A stretch of 64,000 bases of DNA from Pseudocolwellia agarivorans (GTDB taxonomy: Bacteria; Pseudomonadota; Gammaproteobacteria; Enterobacterales; Alteromonadaceae), in the NCBI RefSeq assembly GCF_002000085.1, contig NZ_MUZU01000001.1, positions 186,001-250,000 of the forward strand, written 5' to 3'. The stretch's first letter is position 1. Every line of letters begins with the position of its first letter. Under the pieces are notes generated by a model. It ran no database searches. It saw nothing but the letters and a program-made list of their open reading frames with translations, and was not told the origin of the DNA. Positions 49,292 through 59,404 of this stretch are shown piece by piece. Made by a program: the position numbers and the translations under genes.

Positions 49292-49411
49292 GAGTTAATT
49301 CCTAATTTTTAGTTATCCCCGCGCAATAAAGTTTTGGGCATAAGTATTAAATAAGTTGGCGATAATAAAGGTTATCTATTACCGCCACATGAAATAAACG
49401 TTAAGAGCTAA

Positions 49412-50140
49412 TTATTCAGCTTCAACAAAACCGTCTTTTTCAGCTTGAACAACGATATTCTTCTCACGACCTTCTAATACTGCATTTGCAGCAGAATCTA
49501 AGTATAAAGTCACGGCACGAATCGCATCATCGTTACCAGGTACAATGTAATCAACACCATCAGGGTTAGAGTTTGTATCAACGACAGCGATTACAGGAAT
49601 ACCTAAGTTGTTAGCTTCTTTAATAGAAATGTGCTCGTGATCAGCATCAATGATAAATAAAGCATCAGGTAAACCACCCATGTTTTTAATACCACCAAGA
49701 CTTTTTTCAAGCTTTTCCATTTCACGAGTACGCATTAAAGCTTCTTTCTTAGTAAGCGCTTCAAAAGTACCGTCAGAGCTTTGAGCTTCTAAATCTTTTA
49801 AACGTTTAATTGATTGACGAACTGTTTTCCAGTTAGTCAACATACCACCTAACCAACGGTGGTTAACGTAAAATTGATCACATTTGATAGCAGCATCTTT
49901 TACTGCATCGCTTGCAGCGCGTTTAGTACCAACAAATAACACTTTACCTTTTTTAGATGAAACATTGTTTATGAAAGCAAGAGCTTCGTTAAACATAGGT
50001 ACAGTTTGTTCTAAGTTGATGATATGAACTTTATCGCGAGCACCAAAAATGTAGCTTTTCATTTTTGGGTTCCAGTAACGAGTTTTGTGACCGAAATGAA
50101 CACCAGCTTTAAGCATATCGCGCATTGAAACGTTTGGCAT
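49412..50140 (-). CDS. rpsB: 30S ribosomal protein S2
   Basis: S2 is a 30S subunit protein. I place the start at 50140 ([18 protein letters not shown]), giving 242 residues and matching the family. An in-frame extension to 50227 lies in the leader and is not expected to be translated. AAAGGAAA is the ribosome site. Motifs [19 protein letters not shown] and [15 protein letters not shown] are intact. It heads the large minus-strand block. Confidence 0.97.
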   Translation of the reverse strand: MPNVSMRDMLKAGVHFGHKTRYWNPKMKSYIFGARDKVHIINLEQTVPMFNEALAFINNVSSKKGKVLFVGTKRAASDAVKDAAIKCDQFYVNHRWLGGMLTNWKTVRQSIKRLKDLEAQSSDGTFEALTKKEALMRTREMEKLEKSLGGIKNMGGLPDALFIIDADHEHISIKEANNLGIPVIAVVDTNSNPDGVDYIVPGNDDAIRAVTLYLDSAANAVLEGREKNIVVQAEKDGFVEAE

Positions 50141-50498
50141 GTTTTTTCCTTTGAGGGTTAAGCGTTCATACACCCAATATACAAGACTCTTTATTCGCTT
50201 AATCTTTAATAGGATTAAGCTGAGCACCCCAGTATATCTTTGTTAGATGTATGTGAGTTTATGTTTAAAATTAACAATAAATGCTAATTCAGTAATGCTT
50301 AATAATACATAGTCAAAACCATGTAGGTTATTAGCGGCGCACTTTATACCACAACAGCACTGTTTTTACTAGGAATTAGAAGAAATAATCTTTTTTCAAG
50401 TAAAGTTTTAACGTAATTAAGAATATTCTATGCTAATGGCTCATTGCGCGTTAAAATTGACTTAACAATTCAGTTTAATAATATCGAATCAAAAAATT
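50141..50498. promoter_or_regulatory. Divergent region: rpsB leader/promoter and DsbA-like gene promoter
   Basis: On the minus strand, TATAAA at 50348-50343 is followed by a GC-rich GTGCGCCGC stretch, which resembles the -10 and discriminator of growth-rate-controlled ribosomal promoters. The -35 is weak. This would give rpsB a leader of roughly 190 bases, a place where S2 autoregulation could act. No gene is seen. Promoter assignment is inference. Confidence 0.4.
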
Positions 50499-51122
50499 AT
50501 GTCTGTACAACTCTTTTACATTTATGACACTCATTGCCCTTGGAGCTATGTTACGCTGCCATTAGTTAACGAAATAATATCCGCACACCCTGAGTTTACA
50601 CTTAACTTATTACATTGTGCTCGATATGAAGGCGATGAAAACATTTCAAAAAAAACAATCGAAACTATTGAAGATGATAGTTCAACTACATTTAGCAATG
50701 CTTATTTAGCGCAATTAAAACAAGCTAAAGACTCTACTTTGACGGCTAACGTAATGTCTTGGGTTTCAAACAAAGTTCCTCAAGTAGGATTAGAAGTATT
50801 AAACGCTCTATTTAAAGCTCACTTTGAACAAGCAAACGAATTGCGTTCATTTGATGATATCAGTGATATTGTGACTGAATTTAAACTTTCACCACCAAAT
50901 AAAGTATTTACGTTAGAAAAATTCACAAAAGATGCTGAAATATTATTAAGCAGTCTTGAAGAACTACAAGACATTATGGGAACCAAAGCTATCCCTGCTC
51001 TCTTACTTGCGATAGACGAAAAGCTTATACTATTAAATCATAATCTATACTTAAAACACCCAAAAGCTATTGTAGAAGCTATAGAACTTGAGCTAAGCAA
51101 TGAATTAGAGCAAAAAATCTAG
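50499..51122 (+). CDS. DsbA-like thioredoxin-fold protein
   Basis: A 207-residue protein without a signal peptide, so probably cytoplasmic. The N-terminus (LFYIYDTHCPWSYVTLPL) carries a CPWS motif in the place of the DsbA/HCCA-isomerase active site, with only one cysteine in it. A mostly helical insert follows, and the C-terminal part contains a cis-Pro-type GTKAIPALLL segment. This layout fits DsbA-family/FrnE-like or 2-hydroxychromene isomerase-like proteins. The role is unknown. It is divergent from rpsB and upstream of map by 115 bases. Confidence 0.75.
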   Translation: MSVQLFYIYDTHCPWSYVTLPLVNEIISAHPEFTLNLLHCARYEGDENISKKTIETIEDDSSTTFSNAYLAQLKQAKDSTLTANVMSWVSNKVPQVGLEVLNALFKAHFEQANELRSFDDISDIVTEFKLSPPNKVFTLEKFTKDAEILLSSLEELQDIMGTKAIPALLLAIDEKLILLNHNLYLKHPKAIVEAIELELSNELEQKI

Positions 51123-51237
51123 ATAGACATCATATAAGCAGTTAGGCAAAATAGTTAACCTTAAAAATAAGTGTTAGCTTTAAAATTATTTGTATCCAAA
51201 AACAGTAATAAACCATTAAGAATTAAATGAGGCATCA

Positions 51238-52026
51238 ATGGGAATCAATATAAAAAGTCAGGAAGAAATAGAGAAAATGCGTATTGCAGGCCAATTAGCT
51301 GCAGATGTACTAGAAATGATTGAACCCCACGTAAAAGCGGGCGTAACAACTGACGAATTGAATACCATTTGTGCTGAATATACCGAAAAAGTACAAGGTG
51401 CTATTTCTGCGCCTTTAAATTACCACGGATTCCCTAAATCAATTTGTACTTCAGTAAATCACGTAGTATGTCACGGCATCCCTAACGACACTAAATTACA
51501 AAATGGTGATATTTTAAATATAGACATCACGGTTATTAAAGATGGTTTTCATGGCGATACAAGTAAAATGTTTCTTATTGGTGATGTAACTCCAGAAGAC
51601 AATCGTTTATGCCGTATTACTCAAGAAGCGCTTTATGTAGGTCTTAAAAAAGTAAAACCTGGAATAACCTTTGGCGAAATAGGTACTGCGATTCAAAAGT
51701 TTATTAAAAAGTCCGGTCGTTATTCTATTGTTAAAGAATATTGTGGTCATGGTATTGGTCAAGTTTTTCATGAAGAGCCTCAAATTGTTCATTATAAAAA
51801 TAATGATAAAACAAAAATGGAAGAAGGCATGTGTTTTACTATCGAGCCTATGATTAATTTAGGTCGAGCTAATACCCTATTAGATAAAGAAGATAATTGG
51901 ACGGTTTATACCATTGATGGTAAAAAATCAGCGCAATGGGAACACACAATTGTAGTCACTAAAACAGGTTGTGAAATACTCACATTAAGAAAGGAAGAAA
52001 CTCTAGCTAAAGTTTTACATAACTAG
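51238..52026 (+). CDS. map: Methionine aminopeptidase, type I
   Basis: Map removes the initiator Met from nascent proteins. The protein is 262 residues (E. coli 264). The metal ligands and substrate His are visible in [51 protein letters not shown] and FTIEPMIN. It lies opposite rpsB with one gene in between and is followed 14 bases later by glnD, as in E. coli. Confidence 0.96.
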   Translation: MGINIKSQEEIEKMRIAGQLAADVLEMIEPHVKAGVTTDELNTICAEYTEKVQGAISAPLNYHGFPKSICTSVNHVVCHGIPNDTKLQNGDILNIDITVIKDGFHGDTSKMFLIGDVTPEDNRLCRITQEALYVGLKKVKPGITFGEIGTAIQKFIKKSGRYSIVKEYCGHGIGQVFHEEPQIVHYKNNDKTKMEEGMCFTIEPMINLGRANTLLDKEDNWTVYTIDGKKSAQWEHTIVVTKTGCEILTLRKEETLAKVLHN

Positions 52027-52040
52027 CGTTCAATTTAATC

Positions 52041-54716
52041 ATGCTTTCTAAGTTTATTAATTACTATAAGAAGAAAAAAGTGAATACTGAGTCAACTATT
52101 CCTTGTCAGTTTATTGAACCATTAGCAATAAGTGCCCCTTTCATATCTAGTGCTGAAATTTGCCAACTAAGCCAAGCTTTTCATGAATGGCAAAGAGAAA
52201 TCTTCCCTGATGAAGACATTACCACGATAGTAAATGCAAGAGCTGAATTTGTTGACAATATTCTGACTAAGTTATGGAGTCAGCATGAACTTGACGAATA
52301 CCAAATTAGCCTATTGGCTGTTGGTGGTTATGGTAGAGCAGAATTGCACCCATATTCTGATGTAGATATATTATTATTAACGCAAGAAAACACAGATAAA
52401 GCGCTAGAAGATAAAATTTCAACTTTTATTACTCAACTATGGGATGTAAAACTTGATATTGGTCACAGTGTTCGAAGCGTTAAAGAGTGCTTAAAACAGG
52501 CAGTCAATGACGTAACCATAGCAACTAACTTAATGGAAATGCGTCAAGTTTGTGGTAATACGGCATTAACAGAACAATTACAGCCCTTACTCAATCAAGA
52601 CGTTTTTTGGACCTCTAAAAAATTCTTTATTGCCAAACGTGATGAGCAATACAATAGGCATCAACAATATCATGGTGCATCCTATACACTTGAACCTAAC
52701 CTCAAAGCTAACCCTGGTGGGTTAAGAGACATTCAAACCATAGGTTGGGTAGCTAAACGTCACTTTGTTGCAGACTCACTTGAAGAACTAGTAGAACATA
52801 AATACCTTACTAGTAATGAATATTTCGAACTTGTAGAGTGTCAGGATTACCTCTGGCGTATGCGTTGTGCTTTACACTTTGTTGCTGGTAGAAGCGAAAA
52901 CCGATTATTGTTTGATCATCAAGCAAGCGTAGCTGAATTACTTGGTTTTGGTGATGGCGGAAAACTCGCCGTTGAAAGAATGATGAAACGTTTCTTCAGA
53001 ATTATTGGTCGTGTTGCCGAATTAAACAAAATGCTACTCCAACATTTTGAATACGCCATTATCAACGATAAAAAATACAAAAAAGTAACTACAATCAATG
53101 ATGATTTCATTATTGTTGATGGTCAAATAAAAGTAACCAACAAGCGTATTTTTACACGTTCGATTAAAATTATGGAAATGTTCTTGCTAATAGCAGAACA
53201 TGATGAAATTACCGATTTACACCCAAATACACTTCGTTTAATGAGAAACGCTCGACGTCGTTTAGTATCAGGCATGATGGACTACGCCGGCTGTAGAAAA
53301 ACCTTTATTCAATTAATGAGACATCCTAAAGGTTTAGGTTTAGCGTTCACATTAATGCACAGACATTCAATATTAGCAGCCTACTTACCTGAGTGGCGTA
53401 ATATTGTAGGTCAAATGCAATTTGACTTATTCCACGCCTACTCTGTTGATGAGCATAGTTATCGTTTAATTAAAAATTTATATCGTTTTAGCCAATTAGA
53501 ACATAATCATGAATTTCCACTATGTAGTAAAATAGTTCAACGAGTTCGCAAACCTGAACTTTTGTATATTGCTGGTATATTCCACGACATAGCAAAAGGT
53601 CGAGGTGGTGATCATGCGAAATTAGGCGCGGTAGACGCATTAGCGTTTGCTAAATTACACCAATTAAGCGATCACGACGGACGTTTAATTTCTTGGTTAG
53701 TTAAACACCATTTATTAATGTCTGTTACAGCACAGCGTAGAGATATTTCAGATCCAAACGTTATTAAAGAATTTGCTGATATTATTCGAGATGAAACCCA
53801 TCTAGATTATTTGTACTGCTTAACGGTTGCCGACATGAGAGCAACCAATGAAAGCTTATGGAATAATTGGAAGTCAAATTTATTAGAAGAATTGTATTAC
53901 AATACCAAACGTGCTTTTTTAAGAGGCTTAGAAAAACCCGTTGATTTACGAGCTAAAATTCGAGAAAACCAGCAACTAGCAACAGAACTACTGTTAACTC
54001 AAAATGTAACGGAAGAGCAAACAGTTAAAGCTTGGAAAGAGTTTAAAGCCGATTATTTTTTACGTTATGCACCCGCACAAATAGCATGGCACACTAAACA
54101 TATCATTCAGCATGATAGAAAAAAACCATTAGTTATTATTAACTCGACTCCTTATAGAGGTGGAACTGAAGTTTTTGTTTACACTAAAGAACAACCCAAT
54201 ATTTTTTATAATATTGTGTCGCTTTTAGGCGCTAAACAACTATCAATTCATGACGCCAAAATAATCACCAGCAACAAAGGTTATACTGCAAATACCTTTG
54301 TTATACTTGATCATCAAGGAAAACCTATTGATGACGTTAATAGAACTCGTGCTATTGAAGAAGCATTAACAAATGTATTATCTGAATCACAATGTTTAAT
54401 CAAACCAGCGCCTTTAGCTAAGCGTTTTAAACAGTTTAATATACCTACTCAAGTTAACTTTATAGAAACAAAAACTAAAAACACAACAATGCTAGAAATA
54501 GTAGTGTTAGATACGCCTGGTTTATTAGCAAATATTGCTGATGTATTTCAACAATTTGAAGTGCAAATACATTCAGCCAAAATAACAACGTTTGGTGAAA
54601 AAGCAGAAGATGTTTTTACTTTATCAAACAAATATAAACAAGCACTTACTTTAGAAGAGCAAGAAGCACTTACACTTATGTTGTGCGAAAAAACCTCTAC
54701 ACCAAATTCACCTTAG
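52041..54716 (+). CDS. glnD: Bifunctional uridylyltransferase/uridylyl-removing enzyme
   Basis: GlnD senses glutamine and adds or removes UMP on PII proteins, controlling glutamine synthetase and nitrogen genes. The protein is 891 residues (E. coli 890). The nucleotidyltransferase site is [19 protein letters not shown] near residue 95. An HD phosphohydrolase domain is centred on [13 protein letters not shown]. Two C-terminal ACT domains bind glutamine, starting near [17 protein letters not shown] and [17 protein letters not shown]. It lies between map and dapD, the order known from E. coli. Confidence 0.95.
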   Translation: MLSKFINYYKKKKVNTESTIPCQFIEPLAISAPFISSAEICQLSQAFHEWQREIFPDEDITTIVNARAEFVDNILTKLWSQHELDEYQISLLAVGGYGRAELHPYSDVDILLLTQENTDKALEDKISTFITQLWDVKLDIGHSVRSVKECLKQAVNDVTIATNLMEMRQVCGNTALTEQLQPLLNQDVFWTSKKFFIAKRDEQYNRHQQYHGASYTLEPNLKANPGGLRDIQTIGWVAKRHFVADSLEELVEHKYLTSNEYFELVECQDYLWRMRCALHFVAGRSENRLLFDHQASVAELLGFGDGGKLAVERMMKRFFRIIGRVAELNKMLLQHFEYAIINDKKYKKVTTINDDFIIVDGQIKVTNKRIFTRSIKIMEMFLLIAEHDEITDLHPNTLRLMRNARRRLVSGMMDYAGCRKTFIQLMRHPKGLGLAFTLMHRHSILAAYLPEWRNIVGQMQFDLFHAYSVDEHSYRLIKNLYRFSQLEHNHEFPLCSKIVQRVRKPELLYIAGIFHDIAKGRGGDHAKLGAVDALAFAKLHQLSDHDGRLISWLVKHHLLMSVTAQRRDISDPNVIKEFADIIRDETHLDYLYCLTVADMRATNESLWNNWKSNLLEELYYNTKRAFLRGLEKPVDLRAKIRENQQLATELLLTQNVTEEQTVKAWKEFKADYFLRYAPAQIAWHTKHIIQHDRKKPLVIINSTPYRGGTEVFVYTKEQPNIFYNIVSLLGAKQLSIHDAKIITSNKGYTANTFVILDHQGKPIDDVNRTRAIEEALTNVLSESQCLIKPAPLAKRFKQFNIPTQVNFIETKTKNTTMLEIVVLDTPGLLANIADVFQQFEVQIHSAKITTFGEKAEDVFTLSNKYKQALTLEEQEALTLMLCEKTSTPNSP

Positions 54717-54734
54717 AAAACATTAGGAAATATA

Positions 54735-55559
54735 ATGTCTGAATTACAAACTATCATTGAACAAGCATTTGAAAATCGTGCTGATATCACCCCTTCAACA
54801 GTAACACCAGAAGTAAAAAAAGCTGTATTAGATGCTTTAGATGCTTTAAATAACGGTTCGGCTCGTGTTGCTGAAAAAATTGACGGTGAGTGGGTTGTTC
54901 ACCAATGGCTTAAAAAAGCAGTACTTTTATCTTTCCGTATTTGGGATAACGAAACGTTAGACGGCGCTGAAAGTAAATTCTACGACAAAGTACCAATGAA
55001 ATACTCAGAATACGGCAATGCAGAATTTAAAGCCGATGGTGTTCGCGTAGTACCTGGCGCTTCAGTACGAACAGGCAGTTACATAGGTAAAAATGTTGTT
55101 GTAATGCCTTCATTTGTTAACATTGGGGCTTTTGTTGACGAAGGGACCATGGTTGATACGTGGGCAACCGTTGGTTCATGTGCACAAATAGGTAAAAATG
55201 TTCACCTTTCTGGTGGTGTAGGTATCGGTGGTGTTTTAGAGCCATTACAAGCGGGCCCTACCATTATTGAAGACGACTGTTTTATTGGTGCTCGTTCAGA
55301 AATAGTTGAAGGCGTCGTAGTAGAAAAAGGTTCTGTTATTTCAATGGGTGTTTATATTGGCCAATCAACTAAAATTTTAGACCGTGAAACAGGCGAAGTA
55401 ACCTACGGTCGTGTTCCTGCAGGCTCTGTAGTTGTTTCAGGCAACATGCCATCTAAATGTGGAACTTACAGCTTATACTGTGCAGTAATAGTTAAAAAAG
55501 TTGATGCTAAAACTTTAGGCAAAACAGGTTTAAACGACTTATTACGTTCTATCGATTAA
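54735..55559 (+). CDS. dapD: Tetrahydrodipicolinate N-succinyltransferase
   Basis: DapD succinylates tetrahydrodipicolinate in lysine and diaminopimelate synthesis. The protein is 274 residues, the same as E. coli. A helical N-terminal domain (residues 1-100) precedes a left-handed beta-helix of hexapeptide repeats, with family motifs [18 protein letters not shown] and [13 protein letters not shown]. It follows glnD by 18 bases and is closed by a terminator. Confidence 0.97.
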   Translation: MSELQTIIEQAFENRADITPSTVTPEVKKAVLDALDALNNGSARVAEKIDGEWVVHQWLKKAVLLSFRIWDNETLDGAESKFYDKVPMKYSEYGNAEFKADGVRVVPGASVRTGSYIGKNVVVMPSFVNIGAFVDEGTMVDTWATVGSCAQIGKNVHLSGGVGIGGVLEPLQAGPTIIEDDCFIGARSEIVEGVVVEKGSVISMGVYIGQSTKILDRETGEVTYGRVPAGSVVVSGNMPSKCGTYSLYCAVIVKKVDAKTLGKTGLNDLLRSID

Positions 55560-55583
55560 TTGAACGGCATAACGTAAATCATC

Positions 55584-55612
55584 AAAAAAGCAGCGTTTAT
55601 ATCGCTGCTTTT
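55584..55612 (+). terminator. Rho-independent terminator after dapD
   Basis: AAAAAAGCAGCG and CGCTGCTTTT form a stem of about ten bases with a seven-base loop, ending in TTTT. It starts 25 bases after the dapD stop and closes the map-glnD-dapD unit. Confidence 0.82.
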
Positions 55613-55809
55613 CGTTTCTCATTTTACTTTTTATCATTAACTACCTTTCCTGTCATTTTTTTGACTTCAATTAATTAACAGCACATTAACAACATATTAA
55701 AACAAAAACCAGTCCAATAATACCTTAAAATTCATACCATTAAAAACATGGCACAGCACTTGATATACCTAATAAAAAGATTAAGTATATTTCAAATTAG
55801 GTTGTTGTT

Positions 55810-56157
55810 ATGAAAATAAAAAGTGTCGTTACTACCATTATTTTAGGTTTACTCATTACTGCGTGTAATTCAACTCCTAAAAAAATGACATTCGTAAAAA
55901 AAGTAGCAGTATCTGATCATTACTTACTGATGTCATTAATCAATAGACCCATAACAACAGATCAACAAATGATGTTAGCTTTTGCCAAACAACGAGAAAC
56001 TCATTACAGTGATATGTTTGTTAATGCAGTAAGTATTAAAGGACCTAAATTTATAGATAACTCAGAGCCTCAAAATATTTACAGCGCACTTATCGATAAT
56101 GATAATAATGCGGTTTCAATACAAGGCCCTACCCCTCTAAAATCTAACGAGATATAA
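55810..56157 (+). CDS. Small lipoprotein of unknown function
   Basis: A 115-residue predicted lipoprotein. The signal peptide ends at LITAC, with the lipidated Cys at residue 19. The C-terminal half has two imperfect repeats, NAVSIKGPKFIDN and NAVSIQGPTPLKSN. I do not recognise the family. The gene has GTTGTTATG at its start without a strong ribosome site, and 250 bases of AT-rich sequence upstream. It is probably single-gene. The lipobox and repeated motif support it being real. Confidence 0.6.
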   Translation: MKIKSVVTTIILGLLITACNSTPKKMTFVKKVAVSDHYLLMSLINRPITTDQQMMLAFAKQRETHYSDMFVNAVSIKGPKFIDNSEPQNIYSALIDNDNNAVSIQGPTPLKSNEI

Positions 56158-56213
56158 ATAAGACTACTTTTAGACTCAACAGCTAGTAAACAAAACCTAT
56201 TCTCAATTTTATA

Positions 56214-56990
56214 TTAATCGCTTAATTCAGCTATATTAAGCGATAATCGCTCAAATACGTTCTGCCATTGTTGGTCAAAGTCAGCCTGTATTTCTATAGG
56301 CTTTTGCGTTATGGGGTGAGTAAAATTAAGCGTTTTCGCATGCAACATTAAACGTTTGAAGCCAAAATACTGATTGAAAAATGGATTCTGCTTATTATCT
56401 CCATAATTTATATCACCAATAATAGGATGACGTAAATGCGCTAAATGGCGCCTTATTTGATGCCTTCTTCCTGTTACTGGCTTTAATTTAACAACGGAGT
56501 ATCTCACTGAATCGTATTTACCTACGGTTTCATTCAAAGTTGCTATATCTAACGATTCAAAATACGTTTGCGCTTCTTGTGCTTCCTTATTTGGATCTAC
56601 ATACTTATCACCAATTTTATCGAGCTTTTCTTTTAAAGGATAATCGACTAATCCTTCACCCAATAAATGTCCACGGGTTAACGCATAATAGGTTTTTTGT
56701 ATCGTTTTATTAGTAAATGCTTGCCCCATTAAACGAGCCACCTCATCACTTAAACCAAAAAGTAAAACTCCCGAAGTAGGTCTATCTAATCGATGTAAAG
56801 GATAAACATATTGCCCTATTTGATCCCTAACCAACTGCAAAGCAAAATAAATTTCGTCTTTATCCATATAACTACGATGTACAAACAACCCTGAAGGCTT
56901 ATCTACCGCAACTAAATATTCATCTTGATAAAGTATTTTTAATACAGGTTTTTCCGGGGTTTCATCTTGGTTTTCTAGTAATTCAGTCAT
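56214..56990 (-). CDS. truC: tRNA pseudouridine(65) synthase TruC
   Basis: TruC makes pseudouridine at position 65 of tRNAs. The protein is 258 residues (E. coli 260). The RluA-family catalytic motif HRLDRPTSGVLLFGLS places the nucleophilic Asp at residue 69. The N-terminal KILYQDEYLVAVDKPSG and the TruC-type LVRDQIGQYVYPL support TruC over RluA, RluC or RluD, because no S4 domain is present. It is divergent from the DUF3549 gene. Confidence 0.9.
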   Translation of the reverse strand: MTELLENQDETPEKPVLKILYQDEYLVAVDKPSGLFVHRSYMDKDEIYFALQLVRDQIGQYVYPLHRLDRPTSGVLLFGLSDEVARLMGQAFTNKTIQKTYYALTRGHLLGEGLVDYPLKEKLDKIGDKYVDPNKEAQEAQTYFESLDIATLNETVGKYDSVRYSVVKLKPVTGRRHQIRRHLAHLRHPIIGDINYGDNKQNPFFNQYFGFKRLMLHAKTLNFTHPITQKPIEIQADFDQQWQNVFERLSLNIAELSD

Positions 56991-57188
56991 TATTATCTAT
57001 TACTACTCATAGGCTATTTAATAAAAAGTTAACCGCACACATAAAAAGGCTTGATCTGGGTTCATCATGAAGTTCAGCGACGACTTAATCATTAAATGAG
57101 TCTAAATATGAGTATCTAAAGTTTTTATCGTGGAGTTCACTTTCTATTATCTCTATAATGCGCTTATTATTCGATACATATTTTAACT

Positions 57189-58226
57189 ATGACTACTATT
57201 TCTTCCATTTCAGAATTACTCACTTTATCTGGTTCTCAATTTAGGGTTTACGATGTAGGCAGAAAAATAGATAAAATAACCAAAGATGCCTTTAATAAAA
57301 TAGAATTAAACCAGCTCCCCTATCCTTACCCTATACAGTCGCACGCATGTTTAGCGCTAGTTTTTTGGCAAAAAGAATCAATACAGCCTTTTTTATGGTT
57401 TATTAAATTACCTCTCGATGAAAGAGGCTTATTAAACCAAGGTGCTAGAAATCATTACATTGCTATCATTATTGAAGCTCTAGGTAATAATATTACTGAT
57501 ACACCATCAGAAAAGCAGGAAGAGCTACTCAAAAATAATCCCTATCACTTTACACCTGCGCAATATAAATTAGCGGCATTAAACAGTATTATTAATACTG
57601 AATTGAAAAGAAAAATGAGTGAACATTACCCTTTATTTACCCAATATATATCAGGTAATTTAGGTTGGGATAATTGGAAGAATATTGGCGTACAAGGGAT
57701 TAACGACTTTGCCGCGCAAATTAACGAATCAAGTAATGCTAATAAACTTGCTCAATCAATCCCCTTTTTACCTGAGTCTGTTTTAAATCCATTATGCATT
57801 ACACTCGAAAACCAAAAACTACCACTAGTGTTAATACAAAGCATTTTAAATCAGCTAAAACAACCTAACATTACCGAAAATTCACAACACAACTTATTAA
57901 GAAGTTTAGCCAGCTCGAGCAAACATCCCTTAGTTGTTGAATATTTAACTTCAAAACTCGAAAAAGACACAGCAATATCAACTGAAAACATCATTTTATA
58001 TGCCGGTCGATTATGGGACATTTTAGAAGATACGAACACCTTATTAAAATTATTAGAAGCTCTCGCTAAAAAAGATGATTTAGCATTATTTTTAGAAATA
58101 TTTAAAGATCTTGTTGCTATTCCCTCTATACGCCCCAAAATATTTGAAGTAATGAGAGCTCCACAAAGAAGTGAAGCTTTATCACTGGCTATTGGTCATA
58201 TTTTTCAAACCACAAATAAAGGGTAA
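57189..58226 (+). CDS. DUF3549 family protein
   Basis: A 345-residue soluble protein, mostly helical, matching the DUF3549 family in size and position. The N-terminal part contains FRVYDVGRKIDKI and LALVFWQKE; the C-terminal half has armadillo/HEAT-like helix pairs. In Alteromonadales a DUF3549 gene is commonly next to truC and DUF3301, as here. Function is unknown. It is followed after five bases by the DUF3301 gene, so the two form an operon. Confidence 0.8.
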   Translation: MTTISSISELLTLSGSQFRVYDVGRKIDKITKDAFNKIELNQLPYPYPIQSHACLALVFWQKESIQPFLWFIKLPLDERGLLNQGARNHYIAIIIEALGNNITDTPSEKQEELLKNNPYHFTPAQYKLAALNSIINTELKRKMSEHYPLFTQYISGNLGWDNWKNIGVQGINDFAAQINESSNANKLAQSIPFLPESVLNPLCITLENQKLPLVLIQSILNQLKQPNITENSQHNLLRSLASSSKHPLVVEYLTSKLEKDTAISTENIILYAGRLWDILEDTNTLLKLLEALAKKDDLALFLEIFKDLVAIPSIRPKIFEVMRAPQRSEALSLAIGHIFQTTNKG

Positions 58227-58231
58227 CAATC

Positions 58232-58534
58232 TTGGAAAACATATATTACTTACTGATAGTATGCCTTATTTTTTGGTATTTTATTTATTTACGAAAAATA
58301 TCAGAATACGCTCGCAGCCATATAAATACTTACTGCAATAGCGAAAACTTACAGTTTATTTCGCTTGCAAGAAAATCAAGTCGAATGAATTTTGATAAAA
58401 AACATGGCCCACACTGGGTAAGTATTTTTGAATTTGAGTTTAGTGGAGATGGTGAATCGTCATATCTAGGTGAAATGCAGCTTAGGGGCTACAAAGTTGA
58501 TGGCGTTAATATGCCCCCTTACAAAATAAACTAA
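58232..58534 (+). CDS. DUF3301 domain-containing membrane-anchored protein
   Basis: A 100-residue protein with one N-terminal transmembrane helix (about residues 4-20) and a small soluble domain containing CNSENLQFISLARK and FEFEFSGDGESSYLGEM. This matches DUF3301 in size, topology and neighbours. It starts five bases after the DUF3549 gene. Function is unknown. It is convergent with the RNA gene downstream. Confidence 0.8.
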   Translation: MENIYYLLIVCLIFWYFIYLRKISEYARSHINTYCNSENLQFISLARKSSRMNFDKKHGPHWVSIFEFEFSGDGESSYLGEMQLRGYKVDGVNMPPYKIN

Positions 58535-58632
58535 TATCAGTTCCATTAAATAAATAGCCTTATTTCGTATTAAAGACAAACGCCTAAATATAATAAATTT
58601 ATTCGCTGTTTTACCCCTCATGATTTTTAGAC

Positions 58633-58662
58633 AAAAAAAATGCGATTCATCTGAATCGCATT
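58633..58662 (-). terminator. Rho-independent terminator of the CsrB-like RNA
   Basis: AATGCGATTCA (58639-58649) and TGAATCGCATT (58652-58662) form a perfect 11-base stem with a two-base core loop. Read on the minus strand it is followed by eight T residues. It marks both the strand and the 3' end of the RNA. Confidence 0.9.
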
Positions 58663-58684
58663 CTAACTAGCTTTTTCATTGCGT

Positions 58685-59036
58685 CCTGCAATTAGTGGTC
58701 CGGCATCTTCCTTAATAACTATCCTTAGTAATCCTTAAACGAATCTTTCGTTGTCCTTCAAACCTTCCTTGGCAGTAACTACACCTTAGTTACTTACATG
58801 TTTAATATCTAGCATATTCCTAATGCTCACATCCGTGTTTTTCTAACTATCCATCTGCATCCTGCAATTTAGTGGTCCTGAATCATCCTTAATAACTATC
58901 CTTAGTAATCCTTAAACGAATCTTTCGTTGTCCTTCAAACCTTTCCATGGCAGTAACTACCCCTTAGTTACTTATATGTTTAATTTTTTGCGTCTTCCTG
59001 ATGCTTATCAATTTTCCTAACTGACTGTCTCCTGAC
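58685..59036 (-). repeat. Internal tandem duplication inside the CsrB-like RNA (2 x about 176 bp)
   Basis: The unit from 58685 recurs at 58861. The first 120 or so bases are nearly identical, including CCTTAATAACTATCCTTAGT, AAACGAATCTTTCGTTGTCC and GCAGTAACTAC; the distal part (about 58806-58860 and 58985-59036) is diverged but keeps AGGA hairpins. Each unit carries roughly half of the GGA motifs, so a smaller ancestral RNA probably doubled. Confidence 0.85.
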
Positions 59037-59043
59037 GTAGGTA

Positions 59044-59071
59044 ATAATACGCTCATAAATATTTATGCGAA
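59044..59071 (-). promoter_or_regulatory. Candidate promoter of the CsrB-like RNA
   Basis: On the minus strand TTCGCA (59071-59066) and TATTAT (59049-59044) are separated by 16 bases, a plausible sigma-70 pair with a weak -35, as expected for a promoter that needs an activator. Transcription would begin near 59037. Confidence 0.5.
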
Positions 59072-59205
59072 GCTACCTATAATAAAAACTTATTAAAAAT
59101 AAACCTTCTTACAGTAAAAATAATAATAATAACCAATAATATCAAGGTGATAATAAAACCATAAGAAAACAACACTCAATAAAAAAGCTTTATATCCTAC
59201 ATCAA

Positions 59206-59223
59206 TGTAAGACATGTCTTACA
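59206..59223. promoter_or_regulatory. GacA/UvrY binding site (upstream activating sequence)
   Basis: TGTAAGACATGTCTTACA is a perfect 18-base palindrome and matches the known GacA box pattern TGTAAG-N6-CTTACA found upstream of rsmX, rsmY, rsmZ and csrB genes. Its centre is about 177 bases upstream of the predicted start of the CsrB-like RNA, similar to the spacing in Pseudomonas. A half-site (TGTAAG on the minus strand, 59113-59108) lies between it and the promoter. The rest of 59072-59404 holds no gene. Confidence 0.8.
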
Positions 59224-59404
59224 CCGTTTAAATATAATCACTATGTATTTACTTATGTAGATGTAAATCTTTTAGACGCGCGAGAAAAAACTCAACCTAT
59301 GAGAAAATTTAACAAAATATTTACTAATACTCCTTAAAATTAATCCCCCTAATATTTCAACGTTATTTTCTAGCCTCATGAATTAGTAAAATATAACAAC
59401 CACC

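Larger units (their letters stand above)
58633..59037 (-). ncRNA. csrB: CsrB-type small RNA (CsrA/RsmA-sequestering)
   Basis: No protein is encoded here. The minus strand carries 20 GGA triplets in about 405 bases, 16 of them as AGGA. Many fall in short hairpin loops, for example GTC-AGGA-GAC, CAGTT-AGGAA-AATTG, ACTA-AGGA-TAGT (twice), TGCA-GGA-TGCA, and ATTGC-AGGAC-GCAAT. Multiple loop-exposed GGA motifs are the defining feature of CsrB, CsrC and RsmZ RNAs, which bind and sequester the translational regulator CsrA/RsmA. A terminator closes the 3' end, and a GacA/UvrY-type palindrome lies about 170 bases upstream of the predicted start. The exact 5' end (about 59037) is estimated from the -10 element. 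Assignment is by structure and motif, not by search. Confidence 0.85.

Noticed and set aside
58680-59036. Direct repeats suggesting a CRISPR array
   Set aside because: There are only two units of about 176 bases, without short repeats and unique spacers, and no cas genes. The motif content fits a CsrB-like RNA instead.
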